Position numbers and translations under genes: made by a program. Under the pieces are notes generated by a model, which ran no database searches, had not been told where the DNA came from, and worked only from the letters and a program-made list of their open reading frames with translations. A stretch of 64,000 bases of DNA from Bacteroidota bacterium (GTDB taxonomy: Bacteria > Bacteroidota > Bacteroidia > CAILMK01 > JAAYUY01). Within the stretch, counting starts at the first letter, position 1, and each line of letters starts with the position of its first letter. Location: the NCBI GenBank assembly GCA_016776505.1, contig JADHTG010000006.1, positions 1-64,000 of the forward strand. Reading direction: 5' to 3'. Positions 46,598 to 56,946 of this stretch are shown here, piece by piece.

Positions 46598-48073
46598 TTA
46601 ATATGCTTTAGCAAAAACAACTTTGTGTTTTGCAGGCTTAGCTGAATAAATACATTTTCCTTCTATCTTTTCTTCATCCAATGGAATAAACCTGATAGTA
46701 GCTTTGGTTTCTTCCTTAATTTTTAGTTCAGTTTCAGTGGTTCCATCCCAATTTGCCCAAATAAAGCCAGCATTGCTATCTATTAAGCTTTTCAGTTCAT
46801 CATAAGTATTAGCGTAATGCGTGTTGTCTTCCCTGAATTTCAAGGCTTTATTGAATATATTTTGCTGGATTTCGGGCAAAAGTTTCGAAATATATTCACC
46901 GATATTATCAGCAGAAACCAATTCTTTAGCCAGTGTGTCCCTTCTGAATAACTCAACGCTGTTATTTTTTACATCTTTTGGTCCAATACCGATTCGCAAT
47001 GGAATTCCTTTCAGTTCATACTCTGCAAATTTCCATCCGGGTTTTTTGTTATCGTCCTGATCGTACTTAGCGGAAATCTTCAGAGCTTTAAGTTCATTAA
47101 CAATTCGTTCAGCTACATCATTTACTACAACTCTTTCATCTTCAGATTTATATATCGGGACAATCACCACCTTGATAGGGGCAATTGAAGGTGGAAGTAC
47201 CAGTCCCAGGTCGTCTGAGTGAGTCATGATCAAGCCTCCGATCAAGCGTGTGGAAACACCCCATGAGGTAGCCCAGACCAGTTCCTGTTTTCCTTCTTTG
47301 GTTTGGAATTTAACGTCAAAAGCTTTCGCAAAATTCTGTCCCAGAAAATGCGATGTACCAGCTTGAAGTGATTTTCCATCCTGCATCAAGGCTTCAATGC
47401 AATAAGTATCTATTGCACCGGCAAATCTCTCATTAATTGATTTCAAGCCTTTATGAACCGGGATGGCCAGAAAGTTTTCAGCAAAATCAGCATATAAATC
47501 CAAAATGAGTTTTGATTCATCGATTGCTTCCTGTTTTGAAGCATGTGCGGTATGGCCTTCCTGCCATAAGAACTCAGTCGTTCGAAGAAATAAGCGTGTT
47601 CTCATTTCCCATCGTACGATATTGGCCCACTGGTTTATTAATAAAGGCAAGTCCCTGTACGATTGGATCCAGTTTTTATAAGTATTCCAGATAATTGTTT
47701 CTGAAGTGGGGCGTACAATTAATTCTTCTTCAAGCTTCGCCTCAGGATCAACAACCACTTCCTTCCCATCAGCAGAAGATTTAAGACGATAATGGGTTAC
47801 CACAGCACATTCTTTCGCGAAGCCTTCCACATGAGCTGCTTCCTTGCTTAAAAATGATTTGGGTACAAAAAGAGGGAAATAAGCATTTTGATGACCTGTT
47901 TCTTTGAAACGTAAATTTAATTCTGTTTGGATGTTCTCCCAAAGTGCAAATCCATAGGGTTTGATAACCATGCATCCCTTAACTGCTGAATGCTCAGCTA
48001 ATTCAGCCTCTTTTACTATATCATTATACCATATAGAGTAATCTTCACTTCGCTTCGTAATCTTCTTTCCCAT
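46598..48073 (-). CDS. proS: Prolyl-tRNA synthetase (archaeal/eukaryotic-type)
   Basis: Charges tRNA-Pro. Class II motifs are visible: [15 protein letters not shown] (motif 2 region), [20 protein letters not shown], and [20 protein letters not shown] (motif 3). The 491 residues, the absence of the INS editing domain, and the C-terminal Tyr (AKAY) identify the archaeal/eukaryotic-type ProRS used by Bacteroidota and Thermus, not the E. coli type. The C-terminal Tyr is known to reach into the active site in this group. Followed 10 bases later by a gene of unknown function. Confidence 0.96.
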   Translation of the reverse strand: MGKKITKRSEDYSIWYNDIVKEAELAEHSAVKGCMVIKPYGFALWENIQTELNLRFKETGHQNAYFPLFVPKSFLSKEAAHVEGFAKECAVVTHYRLKSSADGKEVVVDPEAKLEEELIVRPTSETIIWNTYKNWIQSYRDLPLLINQWANIVRWEMRTRLFLRTTEFLWQEGHTAHASKQEAIDESKLILDLYADFAENFLAIPVHKGLKSINERFAGAIDTYCIEALMQDGKSLQAGTSHFLGQNFAKAFDVKFQTKEGKQELVWATSWGVSTRLIGGLIMTHSDDLGLVLPPSIAPIKVVIVPIYKSEDERVVVNDVAERIVNELKALKISAKYDQDDNKKPGWKFAEYELKGIPLRIGIGPKDVKNNSVELFRRDTLAKELVSADNIGEYISKLLPEIQQNIFNKALKFREDNTHYANTYDELKSLIDSNAGFIWANWDGTTETELKIKEETKATIRFIPLDEEKIEGKCIYSAKPAKHKVVFAKAY

Positions 48074-48081
48074 TCTTTCGG

Positions 48082-48089
48082 TATATTTG
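48082..48089 (+). promoter_or_regulatory. Candidate -7 element for the Tyr/Ser-rich lipoprotein
   Basis: TATATTTG on the plus strand, exact TAnnTTTG, 72 bases upstream of ATG 48162 in the gap divergent from proS. Confidence 0.35.
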
Positions 48090-48116
48090 GAATAGTTTTT
48101 GTTTTTTATATAACAG

Positions 48117-48124
48117 CAAAGATA
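48117..48124 (-). promoter_or_regulatory. Candidate -7 element for proS
   Basis: Reads TATCTTTG on the minus strand, an exact TAnnTTTG match, 43 bases upstream of the proS ATG. Confidence 0.42.
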
Positions 48125-48161
48125 AAAATTATTTATTGAGCATAATTAAATATACATAGTC

Positions 48162-49919
48162 ATGAAAACATTAAAAATAATCTCCGCACTGTTCTTCACA
48201 GGTTTAATAATTAGTAGCTGTACGAACACAAAGAACTTAACTTCTTATGATGATGTGTATTATGATCCATCAGATGCGAGCGAAGTAGTGGTGGTTGAAA
48301 AAGAGGTGATTATTGAGAAAGAAAAGCCCGTCACTAACATTCAAGCCGATCAGGTTGAAGAAGATGTGTATGATGAGTATTATGATGAGAGCGAATCAGA
48401 TTATTACAGGGATGAGGACGGGGATACTTATATAACGAATAATTATTATGGAAATACAAACACTTATGATGATTATGATTATTATGATTATGATTATTCG
48501 TATTCCCGCAGAATAAGGAGATTCCATCACCATTATTCTTTATTTAGCTACTATGATCCTTTCTTCTATAATCCTTACTGGTACAATCCGTATTATGGCG
48601 GATGGGGCTTTGGCTTTTCCATGCATTACGGTTATGGATATCCATATTATTATCCATACTATTATGGTTCTTATTATCATAGTTATGGATTTTACAATCA
48701 TTTTCATTACAATCCATGGCATTATGGTTATTCTCATTATGGTTACAATCCTTATTCATGGGGATACAACCAGGGGTATAATCACGGCTACTGGGATGGA
48801 TATAGTTATCACTATGATTACGATAAAAACAATCCTATTGCTTCAGGATCGACATATTATGGTCCACGGCAGGGTGTTGGGAGTCATGTCTCCAGCCGGG
48901 ATGTCAGGACTGAAGAATATTTTGGTTCCAGGAGAGAAACTGAAGATCCAAAGACATCTGTTAACAACTCAAGCAGGGGAACGGGTGTATCCACATCAGG
49001 TGCTACAATGTCTACAGGCAGCGGTTCATATACGAGAACAGCCACCCAGAAAGATCCGGATAAAACCCGCGACAATATAAATGAAAGAGTTACTGTTGAT
49101 AATAAATCAGTTGAATCTCCGACAGGCTCAACTTCTGTAAAACAGGGATCCACTTCGGCTACCAAAACCAATGTAGGTGCAGGAACTGTTAACAGGGATG
49201 AAATTAATAGCAATAATTCGGTTAGAACACAACCTCAATCTGGAACATCCAATTCAACAAAGGTCGGTGGGGATGATGTGAACAGGACAAATCAGGCAAC
49301 TACGAAAGATGTGAGTACCAAAACAGACAACAACTCCACTAGAGTAATTAAAGAAAATTCATCCACCAGGGGTACTAATTATACCAGGACAGAATCTGCA
49401 ACAAAGAGCACAGGAACGACAAAAAGTAGTACAACTACAAGAACATATACCAGGCCTCAGGGCAGCAGTTCAGGCACAAAGAATTATCAAAAAGGAAGCT
49501 CCGGAACCAGGCCAAACACTCAGACAACCAGACCAGGAACGTCTACTAATCGAAATTATTCAAGTCCTTCAAGAGGATCAGAAAATAAATCTAAAGGGAC
49601 ATATACTGCCCCCAAAAGGAGTTCAAGTACTTCACCAGGCAGAAGTTCAAGTTCATCTGCTACCAGAAGTTATTCCAAACCCAGTTCCAGTAGTAAAAGT
49701 TATTCATCACCTAATACTTCCAACAGAAGCTCCTCCTCCTCCTCCAGATCCTATTCCAGTCCCAGTAGAAGTAGCAGTAGCGGAAATAGTTCGAGATCTT
49801 ATTCTTCACCAAGTAGAAGTTCAAGTTCAAGTACCAGAAGTTCATCATCTGGCTCAAGTAGTTCAAGAAGTTCAAGTAGTTCGTCGTCTTCAAGGAGTAG
49901 TTCTCCAAACAGACGATAA
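48162..49919 (+). CDS. Low-complexity lipoprotein: acidic, Tyr-rich, then Ser/Thr/Arg-rich
   Basis: Lipobox ISSC gives lipidated Cys20. Beyond it the 585 residues fall into compositional zones: acidic 21-110 with an EYYDESESDYYRDEDGD stretch; a Tyr/His/Asn/Gly-rich zone about 125-235 (for example NPYYGGWGFGFSMHYGYGYP); then 350 residues dominated by Ser, Thr, Arg, Gly and Asn, ending in tandem SSSRSYSSPSRS-like units. No enzyme domain is visible. It should sit on the outer membrane or outer surface, with a largely disordered, sticky chain. Its operon partners (15 and 9 bases) are the FadL-like barrel and a HAD phosphatase. Function unknown; adhesive, matrix or stress protein are possible. Confidence 0.88.
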   Translation: MKTLKIISALFFTGLIISSCTNTKNLTSYDDVYYDPSDASEVVVVEKEVIIEKEKPVTNIQADQVEEDVYDEYYDESESDYYRDEDGDTYITNNYYGNTNTYDDYDYYDYDYSYSRRIRRFHHHYSLFSYYDPFFYNPYWYNPYYGGWGFGFSMHYGYGYPYYYPYYYGSYYHSYGFYNHFHYNPWHYGYSHYGYNPYSWGYNQGYNHGYWDGYSYHYDYDKNNPIASGSTYYGPRQGVGSHVSSRDVRTEEYFGSRRETEDPKTSVNNSSRGTGVSTSGATMSTGSGSYTRTATQKDPDKTRDNINERVTVDNKSVESPTGSTSVKQGSTSATKTNVGAGTVNRDEINSNNSVRTQPQSGTSNSTKVGGDDVNRTNQATTKDVSTKTDNNSTRVIKENSSTRGTNYTRTESATKSTGTTKSSTTTRTYTRPQGSSSGTKNYQKGSSGTRPNTQTTRPGTSTNRNYSSPSRGSENKSKGTYTAPKRSSSTSPGRSSSSSATRSYSKPSSSSKSYSSPNTSNRSSSSSSRSYSSPSRSSSSGNSSRSYSSPSRSSSSSTRSSSSGSSSSRSSSSSSSSRSSSPNRR

Positions 49920-49934
49920 TTAAAAATCAATTAA

Positions 49935-51401
49935 ATGAAAAAGATATTAATAATCCCAGTCATTATGGTGCTGGGAACACTAGGGGTCTTTGGTCAGTAC
50001 GACCTGCAGGCATTGCAATTTTCTCAAAATATATATCAATCGGATGCCAGAAGTACAGCTGTTGGTAATGCCATAGGAGCTGTAGGTGCTAATTATTTTT
50101 CATCCGTCATTAATCCTGCTGGCCTAGCATTCTTCAGAAGGGGGGAATTTCTTATTTCGACAGCATTCAATGGAATTAACACGACATCAAGTTATCTGGG
50201 TAACCAGGATAAATCGGTTCGAAACCAGTTGAGTATTCCAAGTATTGCTTTTGTTTTTCCAACCATTAATAAAATCAATGGCAAAGAAGTCACTGAAGGA
50301 TGGGTTTCCAATACATTTGCCTTTGGACTTAACCGGACCAATAGCTTTCTTGGAAGAAGCTATTATGCAGGCAAAAACACGAAATCATCGATACTGGATT
50401 ATTATGTCGAAAGTGCTGAAGGAAGAGCAGTTTCTCAGCTACCTAATGTGACCTGGCTGGCTTATGAAACTTATTTGATCAATCCTGTAGGTGGAAATTC
50501 TTATGAAAGTGCCATGGGTACAGCAGATTCCAGTTACAATGTAACACAGGCAAAAAGTTTTGCTTCTCGCGGTGCAGCATATGATATGAATTTTGCATTT
50601 GCCGGAAATTATTCGAATATGATTTATTTTGGCGCTAAGGTGGGTATTCCATTTATTGATAATGTCACTACATTTTCATTTAATGAGGTAAATAAAAATC
50701 CGGGAAGCAACTATTTAGCCTCTGAATATGAGAGTGAATCAGATATCAGTGCCGTTGGTTTCAATGCTGGAATCGGAGTCATTATTAAGCCAGTCAAATT
50801 CCTGCGAATTGGAGGAAGTATTATTACGCCCACTTTCTTAAGAGTGAATGAAAGTTATTATGAGCAAATCAGCTCTGAATTGGATACCATGTCCATCGAA
50901 CCTGAATCAATCGAAGGAAAGTTTAATTTTAATGCTACTACTCCTTTTAAAGCAACAGCCAGTGTGGCAATTATTGCCGGGAAAAATGGATTTATTTCCC
51001 TGGATTATGAATACCTGGATTATAGCACAGCTATTCTCTCCTCTGATGATTACCCTTTTAGCTATGAAAACAAGAATATTACCGATTATTACACAGCTGT
51101 GAATAATATTCGCGTGGGCGGAGAGTATAAAATCGGAATTTTTGCTTTCCGGGGAGGTTATGCTTTATATGAAAGCCCCTATCAGGAACAATTTAAACCT
51201 GAAAAAGGAGATCGGTCCTATAAGGTTTATTCGTTAGGACTTGGCTTAAGGGAAAAAGCGTATTATGTGGATCTGACCTGGCAAAGATTCATGACCAATG
51301 AATTTGAAATTCCTTACATATTGAGTTCTGTTGAAGTAGATCCTGCTACTAAGGAAATGACAGGAACTAACCTGATCATGACGGTAGGATTTAGATTTTA
51401 A
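49935..51401 (+). CDS. Outer membrane beta-barrel protein, OMPP1/FadL-like
   Basis: A 488-residue outer-membrane barrel: signal peptide ending GVFGQYD, then DARSTAVGNAIGAVGANYF and NPAGLAFFRRGEF, the signature of OMPP1/FadL/TodX and of PorV-type relatives, then alternating aromatic strands to a C-terminal Phe (TVGFRF), the usual barrel end. FadL proteins carry hydrophobic substrates across the outer membrane. Fifteen bases after the Ser-rich lipoprotein gene and nine before the phosphatase gene, in the same frame as the latter. Substrate unknown. Confidence 0.87.
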   Translation: MKKILIIPVIMVLGTLGVFGQYDLQALQFSQNIYQSDARSTAVGNAIGAVGANYFSSVINPAGLAFFRRGEFLISTAFNGINTTSSYLGNQDKSVRNQLSIPSIAFVFPTINKINGKEVTEGWVSNTFAFGLNRTNSFLGRSYYAGKNTKSSILDYYVESAEGRAVSQLPNVTWLAYETYLINPVGGNSYESAMGTADSSYNVTQAKSFASRGAAYDMNFAFAGNYSNMIYFGAKVGIPFIDNVTTFSFNEVNKNPGSNYLASEYESESDISAVGFNAGIGVIIKPVKFLRIGGSIITPTFLRVNESYYEQISSELDTMSIEPESIEGKFNFNATTPFKATASVAIIAGKNGFISLDYEYLDYSTAILSSDDYPFSYENKNITDYYTAVNNIRVGGEYKIGIFAFRGGYALYESPYQEQFKPEKGDRSYKVYSLGLGLREKAYYVDLTWQRFMTNEFEIPYILSSVEVDPATKEMTGTNLIMTVGFRF

Positions 51402-51410
51402 TACTCTAAG

Positions 51411-52076
51411 TTGAGCATTGGAAATAAACGAATAAAAGGTGTCATCTTCGATTTAGATGGCACCTTAATTAATAGTATAGAAGACATACATGATTCTCTG
51501 AACATCGTATTAGAACTTCACCACCACCCCACCATTAAGCTGAAAACATGTTCTGATTTAGTTGGAAATGGCCTAAGAAATCTGCTGAATGAAGCATTGC
51601 CCGATGAATTCAGAAAGGATTCCTATACGTCTCGATTGTTGAGTGAATTGAAAAAGGAATATGCAAAAAGATTACTGAACAAAACATGTATTTATGAAGG
51701 GATTGACAAAATGCTGGATGATTTAAGTATTAAGGGATATATTCTATGTGTTTTGTCCAATAAATTGCAGAAAAGTACTCAAAGCCTGGTGAATTCCTTA
51801 TTGGGCAAATGGCGCTTTGCAGTGGTTGCAGGTGCAACTGAAAACCGGCCACTTAAGCCACATCCTGAATCTGTCCGCTATATCCTAAATGAAACTGGTT
51901 TGACTGTAGATGAAATGATTATAGTGGGAGATGGAGAAACTGACGTAATTGCAGCAAAAAATACAGGAATGAAGATGATCGCTATCAGCTGGGGATACAG
52001 GAATAAAAAGGACCTATACAGCTTAAAGCCTGATTTCATGATTGATCATCCAGGCGAACTGGCTAAAATTCTATAA
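51411..52076 (+). CDS. HAD-family phosphatase (phosphoglycolate-phosphatase-like), TTG start
   Basis: HAD hydrolase of 221 residues: motif I IFDLDGTLINSIED, motif II CVLSNKLQ, Lys in RPLKPHPESV and motif III IIVGDGETDVIAAKNTGM. The small cap is helical (subfamily I). It resembles Gph/PGP enzymes but could act on other small phosphates. There is no usable ATG upstream of the DLDGT motif: an in-frame stop (the barrel gene's TAA at 51399) closes the frame 9 bases before TTG 51411, so TTG is the evident start, with MSIGNKRIKGVIFDLDG. Confidence 0.87.
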   Translation: MSIGNKRIKGVIFDLDGTLINSIEDIHDSLNIVLELHHHPTIKLKTCSDLVGNGLRNLLNEALPDEFRKDSYTSRLLSELKKEYAKRLLNKTCIYEGIDKMLDDLSIKGYILCVLSNKLQKSTQSLVNSLLGKWRFAVVAGATENRPLKPHPESVRYILNETGLTVDEMIIVGDGETDVIAAKNTGMKMIAISWGYRNKKDLYSLKPDFMIDHPGELAKIL

Positions 52077-52086
52077 ATTAATGTTT

Positions 52087-52108
52087 TAGATGGTTTCTTT
52101 TCCATCTA
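52087..52108 (+). terminator. Weak hairpin after the phosphatase gene
   Basis: TAGATGG / CCATCTA around an 8-base loop. It sits just past the stop but lacks a T-run after the stem; likely a weak or factor-dependent terminator. The groES leader continues to 52236. Confidence 0.4.
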
Positions 52109-52236
52109 GATTCTGACAAAATGACGAATGTTGTTTTAGTGTTTGCTGCAAAAATGACTAAAAATTGCTTTGGCATATATTGTGATGATTGCCTGTTGAA
52201 CTAAAAATTATTGTTTAATCTAAAATTAATAGTCAA

Positions 52237-52512
52237 ATGGCATTAAATATCAAACCATTAGCTGATCGGGTTATAATTGAAGCAGAAAAAGCTGAAGAAA
52301 AAACTACATCAGGAATCATCATTCCTGATACGGCTAAAGAAAAACCCCAAAAAGGAACAGTTGTCGCAGTTGGACCTGGAACTAAAGATGAACCCACTAC
52401 ACTTAAAAATGGAGACGTTGTGCTTTATGGAAAGTATGCTGGGACAGAAATTAAAATTGATGGATCTGATTATCTTATTATGAAAGAGTCAGATGTCCTT
52501 GCAATTGTATAA
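52237..52512 (+). CDS. groES: Co-chaperonin GroES
   Basis: 91 residues with the full GroES fold: [18 protein letters not shown] at the start, [18 protein letters not shown] mobile loop, and [21 protein letters not shown] then [12 protein letters not shown]-like end ([13 protein letters not shown]). Caps GroEL. 25 bases before groEL. No CIRCE inverted repeat was visible in the upstream 160 bases. Confidence 0.98.
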   Translation: MALNIKPLADRVIIEAEKAEEKTTSGIIIPDTAKEKPQKGTVVAVGPGTKDEPTTLKNGDVVLYGKYAGTEIKIDGSDYLIMKESDVLAIV

Positions 52513-52534
52513 TATAACTTTAAAAAAAAATTGA

Positions 52535-54172
<1,638 letters not shown>

Positions 54173-54191
54173 ACCATTTTCATATATATTG

Positions 54192-54234
54192 AAAGAGACT
54201 GTTTCAAATATCAAAGAAACAGTCTCTTTTTTTT
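54192..54234 (+). terminator. Terminator after groEL
   Basis: Perfect 14-bp stem AAAGAGACTGTTTC (54192-54205) with GAAACAGTCTCTTT (54216-54229), 10-base loop and eight T in a row. Confidence 0.95.
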
Positions 54235-54276
54235 GGTTCAATTTTCAATAAAACAGGCTTACACGAGATAAATAAG

Positions 54277-54284
54277 TAATTTTG
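54277..54284 (+). promoter_or_regulatory. Candidate -7 promoter element for der
   Basis: TAATTTTG, exact TAnnTTTG, 19 bases before the der ATG and after the groEL terminator. Confidence 0.42.
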
Positions 54285-54303
54285 CAGCTGTTAAAATAAT
54301 TAC

Positions 54304-55617
54304 ATGAATAAACTGGTAGCAATTGTAGGGAGACCAAACGTGGGGAAATCGACACTTTTCAATCGACTGATAGAAAAGCGGAAAGCAATAGTTGATGATG
54401 TAAGTGGAGTTACCAGGGATCGTCAATATGATTATTCAGATTGGTCGGGAAGAGAATTTTTGGTAGTGGATACAGGCGGTTATGTCGAAAATTCAGAAGA
54501 TATTTTTGAGATTGAAATTAAAAAACAAGTTGAATTCGCAATCCATGAAGCAGATATTATTCTTTTTATGGTGGATACCAGTGTTGGGATAACAGACCAG
54601 GATCAGTCATTTGCAGCTTATTTGAGAAAAGTTAACAAACCTATTGTGATTGTTGCAAACAAAACTGACAATCATGCCAGAATCAATGATAGTTTCGAGT
54701 TTTACAAATTTGGCTTTGGAGAGGTAATTCCGGTTTCATCTATTAATGGATCCGGAACAGGTGAGTTACTGGATAAGATAGTTGAATTGATGGGAGAACA
54801 ATCGGAGGAAAAAATGGAAGCCGACTCTGGTTTAATGAGAATTGCAGTGATAGGAAAGCCAAATGTGGGAAAATCGACATTTGTTAACGCATTGTTGGGC
54901 CGGGACAGGAATATTGTATCAAAAATTCCCGGTACTACCCGCGATTCGATTCATAGTGAGTACAATCAATTCGGCAAGCAATTTATTCTAATCGATACAG
55001 CAGGCTTAAGAAAAAAAAGTGCGGTACATGAAGATATTGAATACTACTCTGTAATTCGTGCCGTCAAAGCAATAGATGAGTCCGATATTTGTTTCCTGCT
55101 GATTGATGCCCGGGAAGGAATTCAGGGACAGGATCAAAGTATCATTTCATTGGTTGAACGAAGAAATAAGGGGCTTATCATTTTAATTAATAAATGGGAT
55201 CTGGTGGAGAAAGACACAAATACGGCAATTGATTATGATGCAAAATTCCGCCAAAAGATTGCTCCATTCAATGATGTTCCCATTATTACTATCTCTGCAT
55301 TGAATAAATTAAGGATTATGAAAGCCCTGGACCAGGCATTTGAAGTGTTTGAGAATCGGAAGAGAAAAATATCCACTTCAGAATTAAACAGGGTCATGCT
55401 TGAAGCTGTGAATGAATTTCATCCACCAGCAGTTAAGGGAAAATTTGTCCGGATTAAATATGTCACACAGATTGGAGCCTCATTTCCATTTTTTGCTTTC
55501 TTTTGTAATCATCCCCAGTATATCAAGGATTCCTATAAAAGATACCTGGAGAATAAACTGAGGGATAAATTTAATTTTTTGGGGACACCGGTGCGCCTTT
55601 CGTTTCGTAAAAAATGA
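54304..55617 (+). CDS. der: Ribosome-biogenesis GTPase Der (EngA)
   Basis: Tandem-GTPase protein of 437 residues. First G domain: GRPNVGKST (9-17), DTGGY, and NKTD; second: GKPNVGKST (184-192), DTAGLRKKSAVHED, and NKWD. The C-terminal KH-like domain (about 350-437) ends LGTPVRLSFRKK. It binds the 50S subunit during late assembly. The doubling of the P-loop fold makes the identity certain. Single gene between the groEL terminator and the acidic mini-lipoprotein. Confidence 0.97.
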   Translation: MNKLVAIVGRPNVGKSTLFNRLIEKRKAIVDDVSGVTRDRQYDYSDWSGREFLVVDTGGYVENSEDIFEIEIKKQVEFAIHEADIILFMVDTSVGITDQDQSFAAYLRKVNKPIVIVANKTDNHARINDSFEFYKFGFGEVIPVSSINGSGTGELLDKIVELMGEQSEEKMEADSGLMRIAVIGKPNVGKSTFVNALLGRDRNIVSKIPGTTRDSIHSEYNQFGKQFILIDTAGLRKKSAVHEDIEYYSVIRAVKAIDESDICFLLIDAREGIQGQDQSIISLVERRNKGLIILINKWDLVEKDTNTAIDYDAKFRQKIAPFNDVPIITISALNKLRIMKALDQAFEVFENRKRKISTSELNRVMLEAVNEFHPPAVKGKFVRIKYVTQIGASFPFFAFFCNHPQYIKDSYKRYLENKLRDKFNFLGTPVRLSFRKK

Positions 55618-55676
55618 TATGAACAATTATACTTTTTAAATTAATTTGTAATTTTAAATCAAACAATAATTAAATA

Positions 55677-55898
55677 ATGAATAATATGAAAAATTTTTTT
55701 GCAATCTTAGCTCTTATCAGCCTGTTCTTCTTTATTTCATGCAATTCAGAACAGAGCAATGAAGACGAAGCAAGTGAAGTCGCGGCCATTGAGGAAGCAG
55801 TAGAAGAAGCGGTAAAGGAAGCTACTGAGGAGGATACTGTTGAGGCGATAATTACAGAAGAAACAGAAGTTGTTGATCAGGATGATCCGAGCGAATAA
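55677..55898 (+). CDS. Small acidic lipoprotein
   Basis: 73 residues. Signal peptide with lipobox FISC, lipidated Cys22, and an almost purely Glu/Asp/Ala/Val tail with repeated EEAVEEAVKEATEED-like units. A second ATG at 55686 would give a cleaner start (MKNFFAILALISLF). A bidirectional terminator follows at once. No family is recognised; a charged periplasmic or surface peptide is the only supportable statement. Confidence 0.72.
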   Translation: MNNMKNFFAILALISLFFFISCNSEQSNEDEASEVAAIEEAVEEAVKEATEEDTVEAIITEETEVVDQDDPSE

Positions 55899-55917
55899 TG
55901 CCAGGTTTCAGAGCATA

Positions 55918-55951
55918 AAAAAACCCTGACAATTGCAGTCAGGGTTTTTTT
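55918..55951. terminator. Bidirectional terminator
   Basis: AAAAAACCCTGAC (55918-55930) pairs with GTCAGGGTTTTTT (55938-55950) around a 7-base loop. It serves the rightward mini-lipoprotein and the leftward barrel gene ending at 55973. Confidence 0.93.
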
Positions 55952-55972
55952 GTATATACTGGTGATTGAGAA

Positions 55973-56917
55973 TTATCGCAAGAAATAAATATAACCTACA
56001 TAAACCCCCATCCCGGTGTTTCTCAGGTCTATTTTTGTTCTTCTTTCAACCCTGTAAAAATTGTTTGCTGCAATAGTAACAGGTACTCCATTTGTTACCG
56101 GAAATGATGAAAAAAGAAAATCGACATCATTGAAATAAGTTTTGTCGATGGTTAAAAGGCCCATAGAATATCTTCCATCTACGGTAAATTTAGAATTCTC
56201 AGAAACTTCAATACTAAAACCGATTCCAGCTGTAATACCTGCGTCAATTGCATTTAAGCCTGAAATTGAAGGATAATTTGGAACATCATTACTGAAAAAA
56301 TCTTCATTGTATGTAGAATCCGTTCTTGTAATTGTAACATTTTGTCCCATGAAAAATGAAGTAGAATCATAATTTGTTTCCGTGCCTGGAGTTGTTATTC
56401 CATCCTTTGTTATATCTCTTGTTCTAAGCACCTTCATTTTTGTGGATGAACCAAACCTGTACCCAAAATAGGGTCCAATGAAAATATCAAAATCTAATTT
56501 ACCTGTTTTTCTGTCATATGGAAATACACCTCCTCTGAGTGAAAATGATTTTTTTATTAAGAGGGGGATTTCCAGGTAAGATAGTTTTAACTCATTATCG
56601 TATTTCTTAATATCCAGGGTTGTAACAATGGTGTCAAATTCAGTAGTAGTTAATGTTTGCTGATGAGTGAAAAGCTGGTGAACACCTTTATCAATATAAA
56701 GGATCTCGGCTTGCAGGTTGAAATCAATTTTCAATTTATATCCCAAAATTGCACCAAATGAAGGAGCATTTAAATAGTTCATTCCTCCATAGGTATCTCC
56801 GGTTAATTTGTATCCGTTATACCCTCCAGTAACACCATAAAAAAATTGTGCTTGTGTACCCAGGCTAATTCCAAGAACAAATAAAGTAACGAATAATAGA
56901 ATTTTACTAATTTTCAT
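55973..56917 (-). CDS. Outer membrane beta-barrel protein (porin-like, OMP_b-brl family)
   Basis: 314 residues with a signal peptide (to about residue 23, TQAQ) and a one-domain barrel: FFYGVTGGYNGYKLTGD, FGAILGYKLKIDFNLQAEIL and LSYLEIPLLIKKSF are the classic N-terminal strands of the Bacteroidota PorT-like/OMP family, ending GVYVGYIYFLR. It follows gldJ by 29 bases, hence the T9SS/gliding operon. T9SS includes PorT-like barrels (SprT), but this one is not clearly PorT; annotate as barrel of unknown role. Confidence 0.85.
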   Translation of the reverse strand: MKISKILLFVTLFVLGISLGTQAQFFYGVTGGYNGYKLTGDTYGGMNYLNAPSFGAILGYKLKIDFNLQAEILYIDKGVHQLFTHQQTLTTTEFDTIVTTLDIKKYDNELKLSYLEIPLLIKKSFSLRGGVFPYDRKTGKLDFDIFIGPYFGYRFGSSTKMKVLRTRDITKDGITTPGTETNYDSTSFFMGQNVTITRTDSTYNEDFFSNDVPNYPSISGLNAIDAGITAGIGFSIEVSENSKFTVDGRYSMGLLTIDKTYFNDVDFLFSSFPVTNGVPVTIAANNFYRVERRTKIDLRNTGMGVYVGYIYFLR

Positions 56918-56946
56918 AGATCTGTTTTTTGTGATTTGATCAGCAA

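Noticed and set aside
48540-49213. Several opposite-strand and shifted open frames over the Tyr-rich and Ser-rich zones
   Set aside because: They are produced by the biased codons of the low-complexity lipoprotein and have repetitive, non-protein-like composition.
52169-52188. Possible sigma-54 promoter before groES
   Set aside because: Only the GG half fits; the -12 GC is missing, so it is kept as a weak finding and not annotated.
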